A stretch of DNA of 64,000 nt from Sipunculus nudus (taxonomy: Eukaryota > Annelida > Sipuncula > Golfingiida > Sipunculidae), in assembly GCA_026874595.1 (NCBI GenBank), contig CM049312.1, forward strand, positions 27,769,956 through 27,833,955, written 5' to 3'. Positions 12,095 through 24,760 of the stretch are shown piece by piece; positions within the stretch are counted from its first letter, which is position 1, and each line of letters starts with the position of its first letter. The notes beneath the pieces were generated by a model, which did not search any database, was not told where the DNA came from, and saw only the letters and a list, made by a program, of their open reading frames with translations. Both the position numbers and the translations under genes were made by a program.

Positions 12095-13572
12095 TATGTC
12101 TCTTATATTGCATGGTTAAGATGAACTTTTACACAACTAGCTGAATACAGGTTATGATCCTCATTTTGGAATATTAAACGATAATTTTATTTTAGTAGAA
12201 AGCGAGGCTTCTTTATGGAAAGTCTGTATTGGTTATAAATTGAGTGATGATTTAAATCTCCAAAGAAAATGTTAATTAATATAGGCTTGGTTAAAAGCGC
12301 TTAAAGTAAATAAACAGCGAAATAAGAAAATTCTTCTCCGATGTCACGACGATACCACACTATTAGCAGCCGATGAACTAGTGTATCTATCTAAATATCT
12401 TTTATTTTTGGAGTGCAACTGAAAATGTGAGTGACCTATGTTGAACTTTTGGATGTAGTTGGAAGATATTAAATTATCTCAAGACCATCGGATTCAAAGC
12501 AAACATCATTGTGTTTAAACTGTATTGTGTCCGGTTTTCATCTAGTCTTGCCACACCTTTAGAAATCGTATGTGGAACTATGATAGGTTAAATTAAAAGC
12601 TATTCCTTGCTTGGTAAACTTGTAGTTCAACATGTGAATCATGCACTGCCACACACTGTCAATATGCGAGGATCAAAGAACTTTATATATGTAATACAAT
12701 GCACCGGCAGATGTTGTGCCGGTTTCAGTGCCTGATACAATCTTATTAGTTTCACCAACTGCTCCAGTCTTTTTTTCCACACTTAATCTTGTGCTCGTCT
12801 TTGTCTTTTCTCCAATGGTTCGTTCCGTAACACCATCGGTTTTCTTCATCCACCTCTCCGTCACTGTATCATCAGGACCAACGGTCATCGCCATCATATC
12901 CCAACCATGACCTAAGGATAATTACTAAGTCTTCACGTGGGAATGCATGGAATATGGCCGGCGCAGAGAGTTTACCAGATTCTAGGGTATTTTGTGGATG
13001 ACTGATGCTCAGGGCGACTCTGATGTATTCGCCTTTAACCCAAAATTTGAACTTTTCAGAATGGTAACTCGTAGCTCTTTTCTCCCGCTTGAACTACCAC
13101 ATCGTTCATATATATGCAATATAAATTGTGGTGTTAGCACATGGGATATTTTTAAATGGCAGCCGGCTGAGGAGAAAGTGGTGAATAACGTTCATTACTA
13201 CGCCTATTTTCCAAACTTTTTACCACTATGTCTTTGCATTTAAAGAGGCGATTTTTGTTCTCTCCGTTTTGGCGGCCATCTTACGATATAATAAAGTTCC
13301 CCTCGAAAGATCAAACAATCCGTGCTCATGCTTACATGTGAACAAAATCACAATACTAGCAACACCACGCTTAACACATTTACCTATTTGAACAAAGGTT
13401 CAACTCTTAACCCCTAAACTCTTTGAGTAATCATTCATCGAGTAATGTCACAATAAGCAACTACACGCTGTCAATATCCTCAGTCTGTTTATCCGTCACG
13501 TGCACTACATGAAATACTCGACACTGTTGATCTTTGACCCCAATGCACGCAATCAAAAGTTTTGGCACATAA
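12091..13572. other. no firm gene; possible exon fragment near 12,690-12,890
   Basis: The minus strand from about 12,897 to 12,680 has a Thr/Glu/Lys-rich frame (TVTERW, ERTIGEKTKTSTR, ETNKIVSGTETG) that could be an exon. There is no family similarity and its opposite strand is also open, so I do not call a gene. The rest of the stretch is uninformative. Confidence 0.3.
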
Positions 13573-13860
13573 CCGGCTTTTGTGGCTCAGGGGTAAGGCA
13601 CAGGACTTAAAGCCGGGAGATCGTGAATTCGAATCTCAGCCGAGGTGGTGAGATTTTCCACGGTCGGCACTAACCCTGGGTGAGCACTCTCTGCAGGCTT
13701 AATTGGAAGGTCGTGTCCAACGGTCATGAGTCCCTCATAAACGAGTTCGCCTTTCGGGGGTTCCTCGGGGACGATTACACACCCAGTGACCGCAGATGCA
13801 GCAGTCACCGGGCCTGGTTAACACCAGGAAATAAAAATGAGAGGGAATTGTGTGTTATGC
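13573..13860 (+). mobile_element. tRNA-derived SINE
   Basis: The left end looks like a tRNA. An A-box-like tggctcaggggtaagg lies at about 13,582 and a B box gtgaattcgaatctc at 13,623-13,637, spaced as in pol III internal promoters. The following body (cactaaccctgggtgagcac, then gggttcctcggggac) is unrelated to tRNA, as in a SINE. The right end near 13,840-13,860 is A-rich (aaataaaaatgag). Confidence 0.65.
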
Positions 13861-14039
13861 CCTGTCAAGTAGTCCGAAACCGGAATGGAATTCTGCAGAT
13901 ATATATGTTGTGGCAAGGGAGACTTCCAAACACAATGGTACCTAACCTAGTAATCTGATTTTTTACAATGGAAACATTGGAAACATTGTTTTTCCAGGAT
14001 TCATCTCAGTGTTTTTTGTTATTGTTTTAACATCTTAAC

Positions 14040-14575
14040 ATGGCAGATTTCAAACCAGAGACATTTGTTGAAGATCCCGGCTCTCCCGGCTAATCAACTT
14101 GAACATTTGACGAAAGATCAGTTATTGAGTTTCGGACACCAATTAGGGTAAGGTGTAAAATAAAGCTTTCAGAAAGCCAGATATCATTGTTAAAATCATG
14201 CAAGATGTACTTAGCAAAGATTAAATTGAAGAGAGTGAAGAGTGAAGTGGAAACATAAAAAATGACAGCCTTGCAATGCGGTTAGAATTAAAAAAGTTAG
14301 AAATGCAACATGAACTAGCATTAAAACAATTAGAATTAGAAAAACAAAGAGAAGAGAGGGAAGAACATGAAAGGTTAAAACGTTAGGATTAGAAAAAGAA
14401 AGAAAAAGAGAAGAGAGGGAATTAGAAAAACAAAAAGAAATAGAAAGAGAAAGACTACAAAAAGAAAAAGAAATTGAGTAAAAACGACTGGAGTTAGAAA
14501 GACTTAAACTAGAACATAGTCAAAGTGCTCACAGTTTTGATGTTACTAAACACATTAGATTTGTCCCACCTTTTA
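14040..14575 (+). pseudogene. gag remnant
   Basis: An ATG at 14,040 opens MADFKPETFVEDPG and is followed, after frame changes, by a Lys/Glu-rich coiled coil (LEKQREEREEHE) and the gag-like DVTKHIRFVPPF at about 14,540. In related elements this block continues into the capsid-like region. Here it breaks directly after VPPF, so most of gag and the protease are deleted. Confidence 0.6.
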
Positions 14576-14669
14576 AAAGGTACATAGTACAAGAGGCAAG
14601 CTCTTTTCACGTAAATAAGGGAACAACTCCTTTATTGACTGTAACATAGAGTTTGATGCTACGGAGGCC

Positions 14670-15875
14670 AACGTGCCGTCTGACTCCAAAGAAGAATCCG
14701 TTGCTTGCGGGGTAACAACCTCATTTGATTCCTTCGAGGAATTTAATAAGGCTAGGTTAATACTCAAACATCAAATGGTAATGCCCAAAAGCTATCGCAA
14801 TGAAATTCTAAGCATGGCACATGAGGCTTCTTTGTTTTGCCATTTAGGTATAAATAAACTGATTAGAAAATTAGTTCACATTTCTATTGGCCTACCCTCA
14901 GGACAGATGTTGTACAATATTGTAAATCATGCCATATATGCCAGATGGTAAGCAAGCCCAATCAGAATCCTCATAAACCCAACTTAGGCCTATTCATGCT
15001 TTCAAGGAAACATTTAGTTGGGTTATTGTTGATTTTGTTGGACCACTGCCCAAAACATAATCTGGACATAAATACTTGCTGACAATTATGTGCGCATCTA
15101 CCAGGTCCCTGAGGCAATACTATTGCGCAAAATTAATACCAAAAGTGTTGTCAAGGCTCTGACCAAGTTTGTTACAACTTTTGGATTACTAAAATCCGTC
15201 CAGTCTGACCAAGGGTTTTATTTTATGTCTGGCTTATTCCACCAAGTTATGATTAAGCTAGGTATAAAACAGTACAGCTAGCTCTTCGCCATACCATCCT
15301 GAAAGTCAGGGCGCCCTTGAGCGTTTTCACCAGACATTAGAAAAAACATGATTAGGACTTATTGCTATGACACACAGAAAGACTGGGATGATTGAATCCA
15401 CCTGTTGCTGGTTGCTGTCAGAGAATCCTTTCAGGTTGGGTTTCAGTCACTTTGAGCTAGATTTTTGACACTCAGTTCGCAGTCCATTAAAACTGTTTAA
15501 AGAAAAACTCTTGTGTGAAAATTCTGATTCTCTTAGTTTATTGCAGTATGTCTCAGACTTACAGAGACTGCAAAGTCTAATCTAAAATCTGCACATAATA
15601 AAATAAAAACAAAGTATGACAAGCACTCTGTAAGTAAGACATTTGGGAGCTTGGTGAAAAGTCCTTGCCTTACTACCCATCATGGCAGACCTCTGCAAGC
15701 TAGGGACTTTGGTCCTTACATCGTTTACAAGAAAGTCAGTGATTTATATTACATACTGTTAACCCCAGATAGGCGTAAGAAAAAACAACTGTGCCATGTT
15801 AACATGTTGAAACCACATTTTAACAGAAAAGCACATCAGATGTTGTACATAATGTTCTTGCTGATAATTGTGTAA
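14670..15875 (+). pseudogene. integrase remnant
   Basis: The H2C2 zinc-binding region is recognisable (HLGINKLIRKL near 14,850), followed in another frame by WVIVDFVGPLP near 15,020 (first catalytic Asp), SVQSDQG near 15,200 (second Asp) and HPESQGALERFHQT near 15,290 (catalytic Glu). The C-terminal part (DFGPYIVYKKVSD, CHVNMLKPHF) ends near 15,830. At least three frame changes and several stops make it non-functional. Confidence 0.8.
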
Positions 15876-15962
15876 AAACTGACCCTGACCAGTTAAAGTA
15901 GATACTGATTGTAAGTGTGATGTAGACATTCAGTCTGAGACAGTACCACCTAAAACTCAGAC

Positions 15963-17370
15963 GTGCTTAACAACTTCGATGCCAAACTGTCACACCTTAC
16001 CGCCAAACAACAACAAGACCTCAAGAACCTGCTGCGGAATTGTGAACATTTGTTTAGTGACATTCCAACGCAAACTAACATATTGTGCCATGACGTCGAT
16101 GTTGGCGAGGCAAGCACAGTCCAGCAGCATCCTTATAGACTGAATCCAGAAAAGCAAACGTATCTACAAGATGAGGTTCAATATTTGTTTGACAATGATT
16201 TTATTGAAAATAGTAACAGTAGCTGGTGTTCACCATTTATTCTTGTGCCAAAACCGATGTAAGTTATCGTATGTGCACAGATTATCGAAAACTGAACTCT
16301 GTCACTAAGACTGACACGTTCCCGATTCCGAGCATTGATGATTGTATTGATAGAGTCGACAGTTCCAGATATGTCTCCAAGTTTGACTTGTTAAAAGAAT
16401 TCTGGCAATTTCCGCTGACAGAACGAGCGAAAGAAGTGTCAGCATTTGTGACGCCACAAGAACTGTGCCAGTATAAAGTTGTGCCGTTTGGCATAAGGAA
16501 CTCTCCAGCCACGTTTCAGCGGCTCATCCATATGGTTGGCAAGGACATTCATATGCGACGCCTATATTGATGACCTGGTCGTGTACAGCGACACCTTGGA
16601 GAAGCATCTGCAAATCTTTCGCAACCTCTTTGAAAGACTCTGCGAAACACGTCTGGCCGTCAACTTAGTTAAATCTGAGTTTTTTTCATGCAAAAGTGAC
16701 ATTTTTGGGTCATATTGTAGGGCAGGGTCAAGTAAAAGCTGTTGATGCGAAAACAAGGGCTCTTTTTTCGTTTCCTAGACTAGAGAACAAAAAACAAATA
16801 ATGCGTTTTCTTGGTATGGTTGGATACTACAGGAAGTTTGGTCCAAAGTTTTCTGCTGTAGCTGAACCTTTGACTAATTGTTAAAGAAGAAACAAAAGTT
16901 TGTATGGAATGTTCAGTGTGAAAATGCATTTCAGAAATATGTGCAATTCTGCAAAATTCACCAGTTTTAGCAGCCTAAGACTTTTCTGTACCTTTTAAGT
17001 TAGCTGTAGATGCTGGTGAAGCTGCTGGTGCTGTGTTCTTAAAGAAGGCGGTGATGGCATAGATCATCCAATTTGTTATTTTTCGGGAAAGTTTGACGCA
17101 AACCAGAAAAAACTACTCCACTATTGAAGGAGAATGTTTGGCTTTGATTTTGGCATTGCATCATTTTGAAGTTTGTGTTACTTCATCAGTCAGGCCTATC
17201 ATTGTGTTCAATGATCACACTCCCCACACGTTCATGAACAAGTTGGGGTGTAAAAATCGGAGATTGTTGAGATAGAGTTTGTTTTTTACAGGATTACAAT
17301 TTTGAAATCAGACACATTAAGGGGGAAGACAATGTACTTGCTGATTGCTTATCGAGATGTTGTATGAAAT
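15963..17370 (+). pseudogene. reverse transcriptase / RNase H remnant
   Basis: Ty3/gypsy RT blocks in order: HPYRLNPEK near 16,130, YRMCTDYRKLNSVTK near 16,264, SKFDLLKEFWQFPL near 16,380, FGIRNSPATFQRL near 16,490, the catalytic YIDDLVVYS at about 16,561, and RFLGMVGYYRKF near 16,805. RNase H follows with NYSTIEGECLALILALHHF near 17,110. The pol end HIKGEDNVLADCLSR lies at 17,310-17,357. Single-base frameshifts occur near 16,255, 16,560 and 16,700, and between RT and RNase H. Confidence 0.88.
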
Positions 17371-17375
17371 GTTGT

Positions 17376-19003
17376 AAACGGGATGTTTATGTAATGTTGT
17401 AAAAAGATGATTTTTGCAATATTGTAACAATTTAGTGATTGTGATCGTTTTTGAGAAACTTTCTGATTTCTTACAGGGGTATATATATATACATAAATTT
17501 CGTAAAACGTTAGCGTTCGCTCTATTTCTTTGATCTATCACGGACTAACCGGCTTAATTGCGCCATGAAGAGAGCTCTTGGAAAGGGCAACGTTAGGCTT
17601 TGAAGAATACTGGCGATAATTAAAAAAGTATATAATTCAAGATGAAAATGGTGATCGCCGACATCGCCCTATTCCCGCCCTGCTCAAGAGACCCGGTGAT
17701 TAAGGCTAGGGAAATTGTGTGCAATATATAATGCTGTATGTTCCTGGGCTGTAGTTCGTGTAGTTAAATTTATTGAACGCCATAAAATTCCTTTATGTGG
17801 TGGTAGCCGAATCGAGCTGTTTCGTTAACATGTTTTTTTTTTATTGTTTTTTTTTTTGGCTCAGCAGTGCATGACTGAAAGTCAACTGATATATAGGAAT
17901 GACGCTTTGTCCGTCGTGCGTCCGGCCGTCCGTTAGAAAGGTGGAAATCGTAACCTCTGAATCTAGAAGTGTTTAACCAGGGAGGTCAAAATATCTCCAT
18001 GGAAACCTGAAATTAGGTCACTGCGACCTACATACTTGGAGCTATGAGGCTTGTAAGTACCACCAGAATAATTTTTTTTTTTAATTATACAAAACCCTCA
18101 GTATCTTAATAATTATTGCAAGGATTGCCATAAATCTTGCCTTGAATATTGACCATGATTAGTTTTGTCAAACTTATTGCGCCACCAGTATTTTTTCTAG
18201 TTTTAAGACGGTCAGACTCAGCAATCATGTCAGTTTCTTAACTGTGGTTTTATCTAGTGGTCCGAAACCTGATGTGTTCATCGATCATAAGGTTGTGCCC
18301 CATAGCAATCACCCTGTCCGCCAGTCTATCCTTCCTTCCGTCCCCTATACATCAACAAATTTTTTTCCGGATTATAACTTGTTAGATAGTTACCTGTCAG
18401 TGTTCTTGTTGTGTCAGGAAATGGTGGATGGGTTGTATGAACATCAGCACGGTGCAAGTTCAAGGATTGTGAGGTCTCCGATTTTCCGGTCACTAGGTCA
18501 AGGGTCAAGGTCACAGGACCCACATTTAGAAACAACTCATAATAAAATTCTTATAGACAAATTCAGCTGAGCGTAGAGACACATGACGATTACGTAATAA
18601 AAGATGGAGGTTCACTAAGTTGAAGGCAGATATTACTTATGGAACTGACCCGACACTCTTTTGTTTATCAAATATATACATTACCGTAATCCCCATGCAC
18701 AGGCTTGCTATTACCGAGAAAAAGAAGCAAGAAACGGTTTTAAAGAAAAAGAGCATACATTCAATAAACGACTTTTCAAGGTTTGTATATGAGCAATGCA
18801 TGCAATCCTTTGACCTCAGTGTTGCCACAGGTAGATTATTCTTGAAAGTCCATAGTCCACGTCTTAATCGTGGCTTCATGTAAACACAAAGATAAGGTTT
18901 AAATGCTTGAAAGTACACTTAGACCTTGATATATCTTACTGAATGAATAGAAGAGTATTTTAGCCTTACAGCCGTGTTTAGTTTAACTGCAGTTCAATTC
19001 ATC
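17376..19003. other. non-coding DNA with mollusc-style repeat words
   Basis: No gene can be supported. Around 17,900-18,060 and 18,460-18,520 are words such as ccgtcgtgcgtccggccgtc and aggtcaagggtcaaggtcac, which I associate with dispersed repeats of bivalve genomes. They support the host assignment but are not resolved into an element. Confidence 0.4.
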
Positions 19004-19357
19004 ATGTATAAGCCGTGCACTATGGAAATCAGGGGGCCCGTTGATTCCAGCATAAAACCATTCCAAATCAGTGGAAGACTGGAGGAAATGTCATGTTTGG
19101 AGCGTAGCGGTCCGCAAATGCTAGTCGGAGTAATACAGCGTATCCAATCGGAGGGCTTGATGGCTGTTTTACCTGACGGACCGAGTGTGCAAGTAGTTGA
19201 TGAGTACTGTTTCATAAGTATCCCCAGCACGAAGCCGGGTGAAGGTCTCCTTTTGCGACAGATTGTTGGTGACATATTATTGGGAAACGGATATAAGCTT
19301 ACTTGGATTTCTGTTGGACCAGATCAGATGGTCATCGAGAAATGGGTGTTAAAATGA
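19004..19357 (+). CDS. unrecognised small protein, family member 2 (117 aa)
   Basis: Relative of the 8,282-8,647 protein. It shares the start context, an N-terminal RGP, the QISGR motif near residue 22, PGEGLLLRQ near residue 80 and a closing IEKW. An alternative start at 19,022 would leave the conserved core intact. An upstream frame extension to 18,974 uses no conserved residues and is not taken. No known motif, signal peptide or membrane segment. The two copies differ at roughly half of their residues, so the duplication is old, yet both frames are open, which argues that the protein is or was under selection. Confidence 0.58.
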   Translation: MYKPCTMEIRGPVDSSIKPFQISGRLEEMSCLERSGPQMLVGVIQRIQSEGLMAVLPDGPSVQVVDEYCFISIPSTKPGEGLLLRQIVGDILLGNGYKLTWISVGPDQMVIEKWVLK

Positions 19358-19531
19358 AACAGATTTCGCATAACAGACTTGTATTAAGCGCCGTGCCAAA
19401 GGATTTTGTGTTTGCTTCTTGGGTACATTTCCATTGTCCGGTATTTTGGATAATATGGATAATATATAAATACCATTTGCTTTAGAATTTAACCTTGCTT
19501 CATAAACTTGATACGCTTATGCATTTTTAAG

Positions 19532-20098
19532 AGATACAGGGACGAAAAAACGCCGCTTGGATGACACTACCCGGTACTGGATAAATATGTTATTGATAAG
19601 GAAAGAGTGATAAAAGAGTTATTAACAGATACAGGGACGACAATACGCCGCTTGGATGACACTACCCGACACTGGATAAATATGTAATTGATAAGGAAAG
19701 AGTGATAAAGAGTTATTAACAGATACAGGGACGAAACAACGCCGCTTGGATGACACTACCCGGTACTGGATAAATATGTTATTGATAAGGAAAGAGTGAT
19801 AAAAGAGTTATTAACAGATACAGGGACGACAATACGCCGCTTGGATGACACTACCCGACACTGGATAAATATGTAATTGGTAAGAATAGAGTAATAAAGA
19901 GTTATTTACAGATACAGGGACGATAATACGCCGCTTGGATGACACTACCCGACACTAGAGAAATATGTAATTGATAAGAAAAGAGTGATTCAAGAGTTAT
20001 TAACAGATACAGGGACCATGAGACGCCGGTTGGGTGACACTGTCTGGCACTGGATAAATATGTTATTGATAAGAACAGAGCGATTAAAAAAGTCTTCC
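19532..20098. repeat. 94/95-bp tandem repeat with a two-unit higher order
   Basis: Six copies start with agatacaggga at 19,532, 19,627, 19,721, 19,816, 19,910 and 20,005. Copies 1 and 3, and copies 2 and 4, are more alike than neighbours (gacgaaa versus gacgacaatac), which shows a 189-bp higher-order unit. No coding potential. Confidence 0.92.
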
Positions 20099-20328
20099 CG
20101 CCTATCACACATGCATGTTTTGATAACCTGGTCATAGTAATCACCATTAAAGAGATTGAAACTCCGCAAGAACAAACAAATAGTTTTAGACGCAAGGTGG
20201 CACTGGTTTAGAAGGATGGACTGGAATTATGTAAAAAATATCAATTAAATAACTTCATTTACATTATTTTGTGTAGTTGGAAAATACTTCGTGAAGAACA
20301 AATGGCACACCTTTTCTAAGTTTGTATC

Positions 20329-20332
<4 letters not shown>
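20099..20332. other. no recognised feature
   Basis: Nothing can be supported. Confidence 0.4.
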
Positions 20333-20385
<53 letters not shown>

Positions 20386-20400
20386 TTGTGTGTGTGTGTA
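20333..20400. repeat. TA/TG microsatellite
   Basis: About 22 TA dinucleotides followed by a short TG run. Confidence 0.95.
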
Positions 20401-20884
20401 TACCTAGATATTAAGCACGTTGGAGCATCTTGTTATTACTCCCGAGTTTCACGCCAGTGTAGTGGATGATTTCTACACACGGGCGATCATCAGATAACTG
20501 ACGCTTGTTGGGAACCCTGTTGCTGTTATTTACTCTTTGCACGTTTCTGTAGTTTAAGATTTCTGCATTTTGAAACTCATACGCGACGCCTGAGCTCTTT
20601 GGTCTCCTGTACGGGAGGCAAAATATTACCTCGTTTGCAGGAGATTACCGGCAGGTGCGCCACTGTCGCAGCAGTCAGTGGGGGCAAAAACAAAGATGAC
20701 CGACGCTTACTAAAACGCTTGTTGAACAGGATTATTGACGCGTCGCTTTAAGAGGTAGAATGCTGTTTTTCTTCTCCATACAGAGGCTGTATTGATGACG
20801 TTTAATTGCGTAGAGTGCTGGATTATTTCCCAGGTAGTTGAATATTTTATTTTTTTCTCTTTAAGGCAAAAAAATGGCCCCCTG

Positions 20885-21690
20885 TTCCCCCCCCCCCCCC
20901 CGGCTACGCGCCGGATATTAAAAAGCCGCCTTACACAGGTATTAATCTGCTTGTCAATCAGAAAAGACGATTCCAAAATAACTCCAAGATTACGAAGAGG
21001 AAGCAGATGTAATGTCATGATGACCTATCTTTATTTAAAAAAACCTGTCGCCTGTGACTTCCTTGAAATGACCATGATTTCAGTTTTGTCTTCGTTAAGT
21101 TTAAGATGATCAATTCTCATCTCCCGTAATTTCTGCTACACTTACCTGCACGCGATTTATACCTCTCGCTTGAAGTATGTATATATCTGTGTCATTAGCA
21201 TATATGCATGGGATAATCTAATTTAAGTTTAGGAAAAATGTATGATACCGGAGAGTTATTTCTTTTTAAAATCTTTGGTTCTAATATAGACCCCTTGGGA
21301 AAGCCATATTCTACATGTTTCGATTCAGACATTGTGTTTCCAATCAAAATACGTTGACTACGACCGGATATAGGTAAGACTGTATCCAATGTAAAGTTGT
21401 ACCACGGACACCATAAATAGTCATGTAAACGCGCAATTCAACAAAATATTATGTTCTATAATATCAACAGCAGCAGACAGGTTTAGCATGGTCGGTACTA
21501 CAGCATTCCCTTGATCAACTACCCTTAAAATATCATTTATAATACGCAGAAGTGCTGTTTCTGTTAAATAATTACTTGTGTATCAGGAAATCAATCTATA
21601 TTTTCATGTGTTGTGAAATATGAGTCCACATATTTCTCCAAACGTTTTGATTATATGGAGATTTGGGACTGGCCTATAGTTTTACACAGG
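20885..21690 (-). pseudogene. LINE reverse transcriptase remnant
   Basis: Read on the minus strand, with frame changes: NLSAAVDIIEHNILLN near 21,480-21,430 (the D-T-I-D-H motif region), GRSQRILIGNTMSESKHVEYGFPKGSILEPKIL-like blocks between 21,370 and 21,270 (the GVPQGSVLGP region), and RNLGVILESSFLIDKQIN at about 20,995-20,940 (after the active site). The catalytic YADD box is not intact. The copy is truncated and interrupted, and belongs to the CR1/L2/Rex-like group by motif style. Confidence 0.75.
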
Positions 21691-23213
21691 GGTGAAGGGA
21701 TTCTGATACTAAAGAGGTATGCATATTCCCATATTTTCAGAACAGCTTCCTTGCCTTAAAACATACGTTTATTCCATCTTTCCTATCTTCTTACGTCAAT
21801 CTATCCTTTCTTTATTTTGTTTTATTTTAAATTTTAATATAAAACAAGTGTCCCATGGGCCACGACGCTCAGGCGAAGTTGACTGGGTGCTTATTTCTTG
21901 TATTATAATTTTATACTATATGCACCTGTGGAAAATCCACGATTCTGTATAAGATAAATAGTTCTGCAACAAGCTGGTAGGGACTGAATGTTGCATTTTA
22001 TAATCCTGGGCTTCCATGGAGACTTTTTTCCATGTGGTTCACTATGTGATATAAAGATTATTTGTGCAAGAATTCTCCAGGTAACCCCTGTACAGTCAGC
22101 AAAGAATGGCAAATTATGCTATTCAACGAATAAAAAACAAAGAAATACGTTTTAGAAAAAGACCTGATGCATATTTAGGGTGTACGAATTATGAGTGAGA
22201 TTTTTATGATAAACAACATGATGACGACATCATCATTGGTGGAGTGATGACAATATAATATGTAACGATTGTATATAGAAGCCATCTGCTGTGAAAATAA
22301 CTTGAAAAAATGACAAGACTATAGCTAGTGAAAGTTTAAGAAAGATAATTTGTATAAAATGGAGCTCAGATGACATCACAGAACATGTTTTTAGTTGCCA
22401 ATTAAGGGTAATCTGAGGTATGATATCTGCAATGTTGACGGATATCAACAATGGAATGTCGGAAAATAACTATAGCTTCCCTAAATATGATTGCAGTTTC
22501 AATCAGTACGATGACTACGTTTCCATCAGTATATCTTACCATGCTAAAGCTGACAGTTTTCTCAAGTTGTGTGATCATCTGTATTCTTAAAACTGGAAAA
22601 GAAAGGGTTCACTCTCGGCCCCGAGAACGTCTTGATAGAGAAATGGAAAAGATAAATTACTGTCAGTATATTTGTTATAGCAATTAGCTGCTGGGAGATG
22701 TTTTCTTAGGGACGAATTATACGGCTCCATTATGAAATTATACTAGGTTTTTTTTGTGTTAATGAGCAGCGCTGGGGATGTGTCTCTTTCACTTTTGTCG
22801 TTGGTCTGATAAATACAGGAAAACAGTTATTCTTGAAGCCTAAGTTTTGGGCACCATGCACTTGAATTCTGACCTTAACATTAAGAAGTTAAAGTATGAG
22901 CTTTAACTCAGCGTATGTGCAATTCAATTCTCCTCACGGATATGAACCCCTTCTGTTACGATGAAGCGTCAGACAGAGCTTGTTAAGTGCTTATCAGTGG
23001 AAACTCCATTTAAAGGGTCTTACAATGTCACAATGTAAATATAGGTCAGGGTTATATACAGAGACACACATGAAGCCTGGTAAACACGTTCTTATTATGA
23101 AGATACCACGCTCGTTAAAAAAAGTCTTGAATTTAAATGGCGCCTTAGTAAGGCTGATGATGTCATCAAAATTATATACATGTATATGATCATAACAAAA
23201 TAAGATAAATAAA
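21691..23213. other. AT-rich DNA without a supported gene
   Basis: No domain-bearing frame and no clear repeat. Confidence 0.5.
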
Positions 23214-24005
23214 ATGACATCCTTTTTTATAACCATCTGATCAGGGACAACCCTTTATTATAACCAACTGATCAGGGATATATTTTTTTATAATCAAGTC
23301 ATCAGGGACACCCCTTTTTATTACCAATTGATCAATGACATCCATTTTTATAACCATATGACAATTGACATCCCTTTTAAAATACTAAATGACCAGTAAT
23401 ATCCCTTTTTTATAACCATGTAACCAGTGACTTCCCTTTTAGTTTTGAAGTGATCAGTGACATCCCTTTTTATTACCAAGTGATCAGTGACATCCCTTTT
23501 TATTATCAAGTGAACAGTGACATCCCTTTTTATCACCAACTGATAAGTGACATCCCTTTTTATTATCAAGTGATCAGTGACATCCCTTTTTATCATTAAG
23601 TTATCAGTAAAATCTCTTTTTATTATCAAGTGATCAGTGTAATCCATTTATATAACCAAATGAAACCGTGACAATCTTTTGTCACCAAGTGATCAGTGAC
23701 ATACCTTTTTATAACTAAGTGATCAGTGACATCCCATTTTATAACCAAGTGAACAGTGGCATCCCGTTTTATTATCAAATGATCAGTGTCATCCATTTTT
23801 ATTATCAAGTGATAAGTGACATCCCTTTTTATTATCAAGTGATCAGTGACACCCCTTTTTATTACCAACTGATCAGTGGCATCCCGTTTTATTATCAAAT
23901 GATCAGTGTCTTCCATTTTTATTATCAAGTGATAAGTGACATCCCTTTTTATTATCAAGTGATCAGTGACACCCCTTTTTATTACCAACTGATCAGTGAC
24001 AGGCC
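23214..24005. repeat. 30-bp minisatellite
   Basis: About 26 copies of a 30-bp unit, agtgacatccc followed by tttttattatcaagtgatc. The unit is a multiple of three, so both strands show long repetitive frames, and none of them is a gene. Confidence 0.95.
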
Positions 24006-24760
24006 TTGAATCTTTTTTTCATGACATTCAGGCAGGTCTTTGGTAAATCTGCATTGAAACCTAAAATTATGTTATGGTGAAATAAACTCTGTGAACTTTG
24101 GGCCACAGACATAATTTATAGCACGCTGAAAATCAGATGGGCATACATTGCAAAAAAAAAACAAATCTGCTGGCCATGGAATGTTCTAATAGTAATATAC
24201 AGGGAAATCTATGCCAATATCCATGGACACCTGAAATTAGGTAAGGGTGACCTATATTTTGCGTGCTACCAGCCAAAACATCTTGGAAATCTCCAAGGGA
24301 ACTACGCTCCCGAGGCAGCGGAAATCTTGCGCTTCTAAAGAAGCAACTTATTTTCACGCTGCCAGCTTTGACCGTTTATGATATATATAGACACCAGATG
24401 GCGGTTCGTTGTCCGCTGAAATAAACGTTCGTATGATGTGACAAGCAGCCAATCAGATGCCAATAAACAAACACTCAACAGGCATCCTGGCTCCGCCCAT
24501 TGCTGCGCTTCAAGCGCCGCTTGATGAGTTTTCGGTCGAACTTAAATTGCTCCCTCTGCATTCTCGCATCATCGACCGATTCGATTATGACATTATGACT
24601 GTGTTAGCGAAGCCATGTATCTGTTGTCTGCAGAACTGAAACCAGCCAGGGAGGCGTGCACGCAGCCTTTGTTGTTACGTTTCGTTTGAATTACAGCTCA
24701 CCGGCCGAGCATCCTATGTGCCCAAGGCCCTAAGCAAACCACGTCAGGGGCAATTCTCTC
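24006..24760. other. last host-like stretch before the inverted repeat
   Basis: No gene is supported. The sequence is present only once in the window: the right-hand partner of the large inverted repeat stops at 44,853, the mate of 24,761. It is taken as host DNA, or less likely as unique viral DNA. Confidence 0.5.

Larger units (their letters stand above)
14040..17375 (+). mobile_element. degenerate Ty3/gypsy retrotransposon with integrase before reverse transcriptase
   Basis: Pieces of gag, integrase, reverse transcriptase and RNase H lie in this order on one strand, interrupted by stops and frameshifts. The protein motifs are of Ty3/gypsy type, but the order INT-RT-RH is that of Ty1/copia. 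Gmr1-like elements described first from cod show the same exchange. The join between INT (about 15,830) and RT (15,963) is tight, so one element is more likely than two nested ones. LTRs, a primer binding site and a protease could not be found by eye. The copy is dead. Confidence 0.8.

Noticed and set aside
11898..12144. Arg-Glu and Ser-Leu repeat proteins
   Set aside because: Translations of the CT microsatellite.
14040..17375. Two separate nested gypsy copies
   Set aside because: The pieces are on one strand, close together and complementary in content without overlap. A single element with the Gmr1-like order is simpler.
23348..24009. Open frames of 96-120 aa on both strands
   Set aside because: They follow the 30-bp minisatellite and encode only repeats of its unit.
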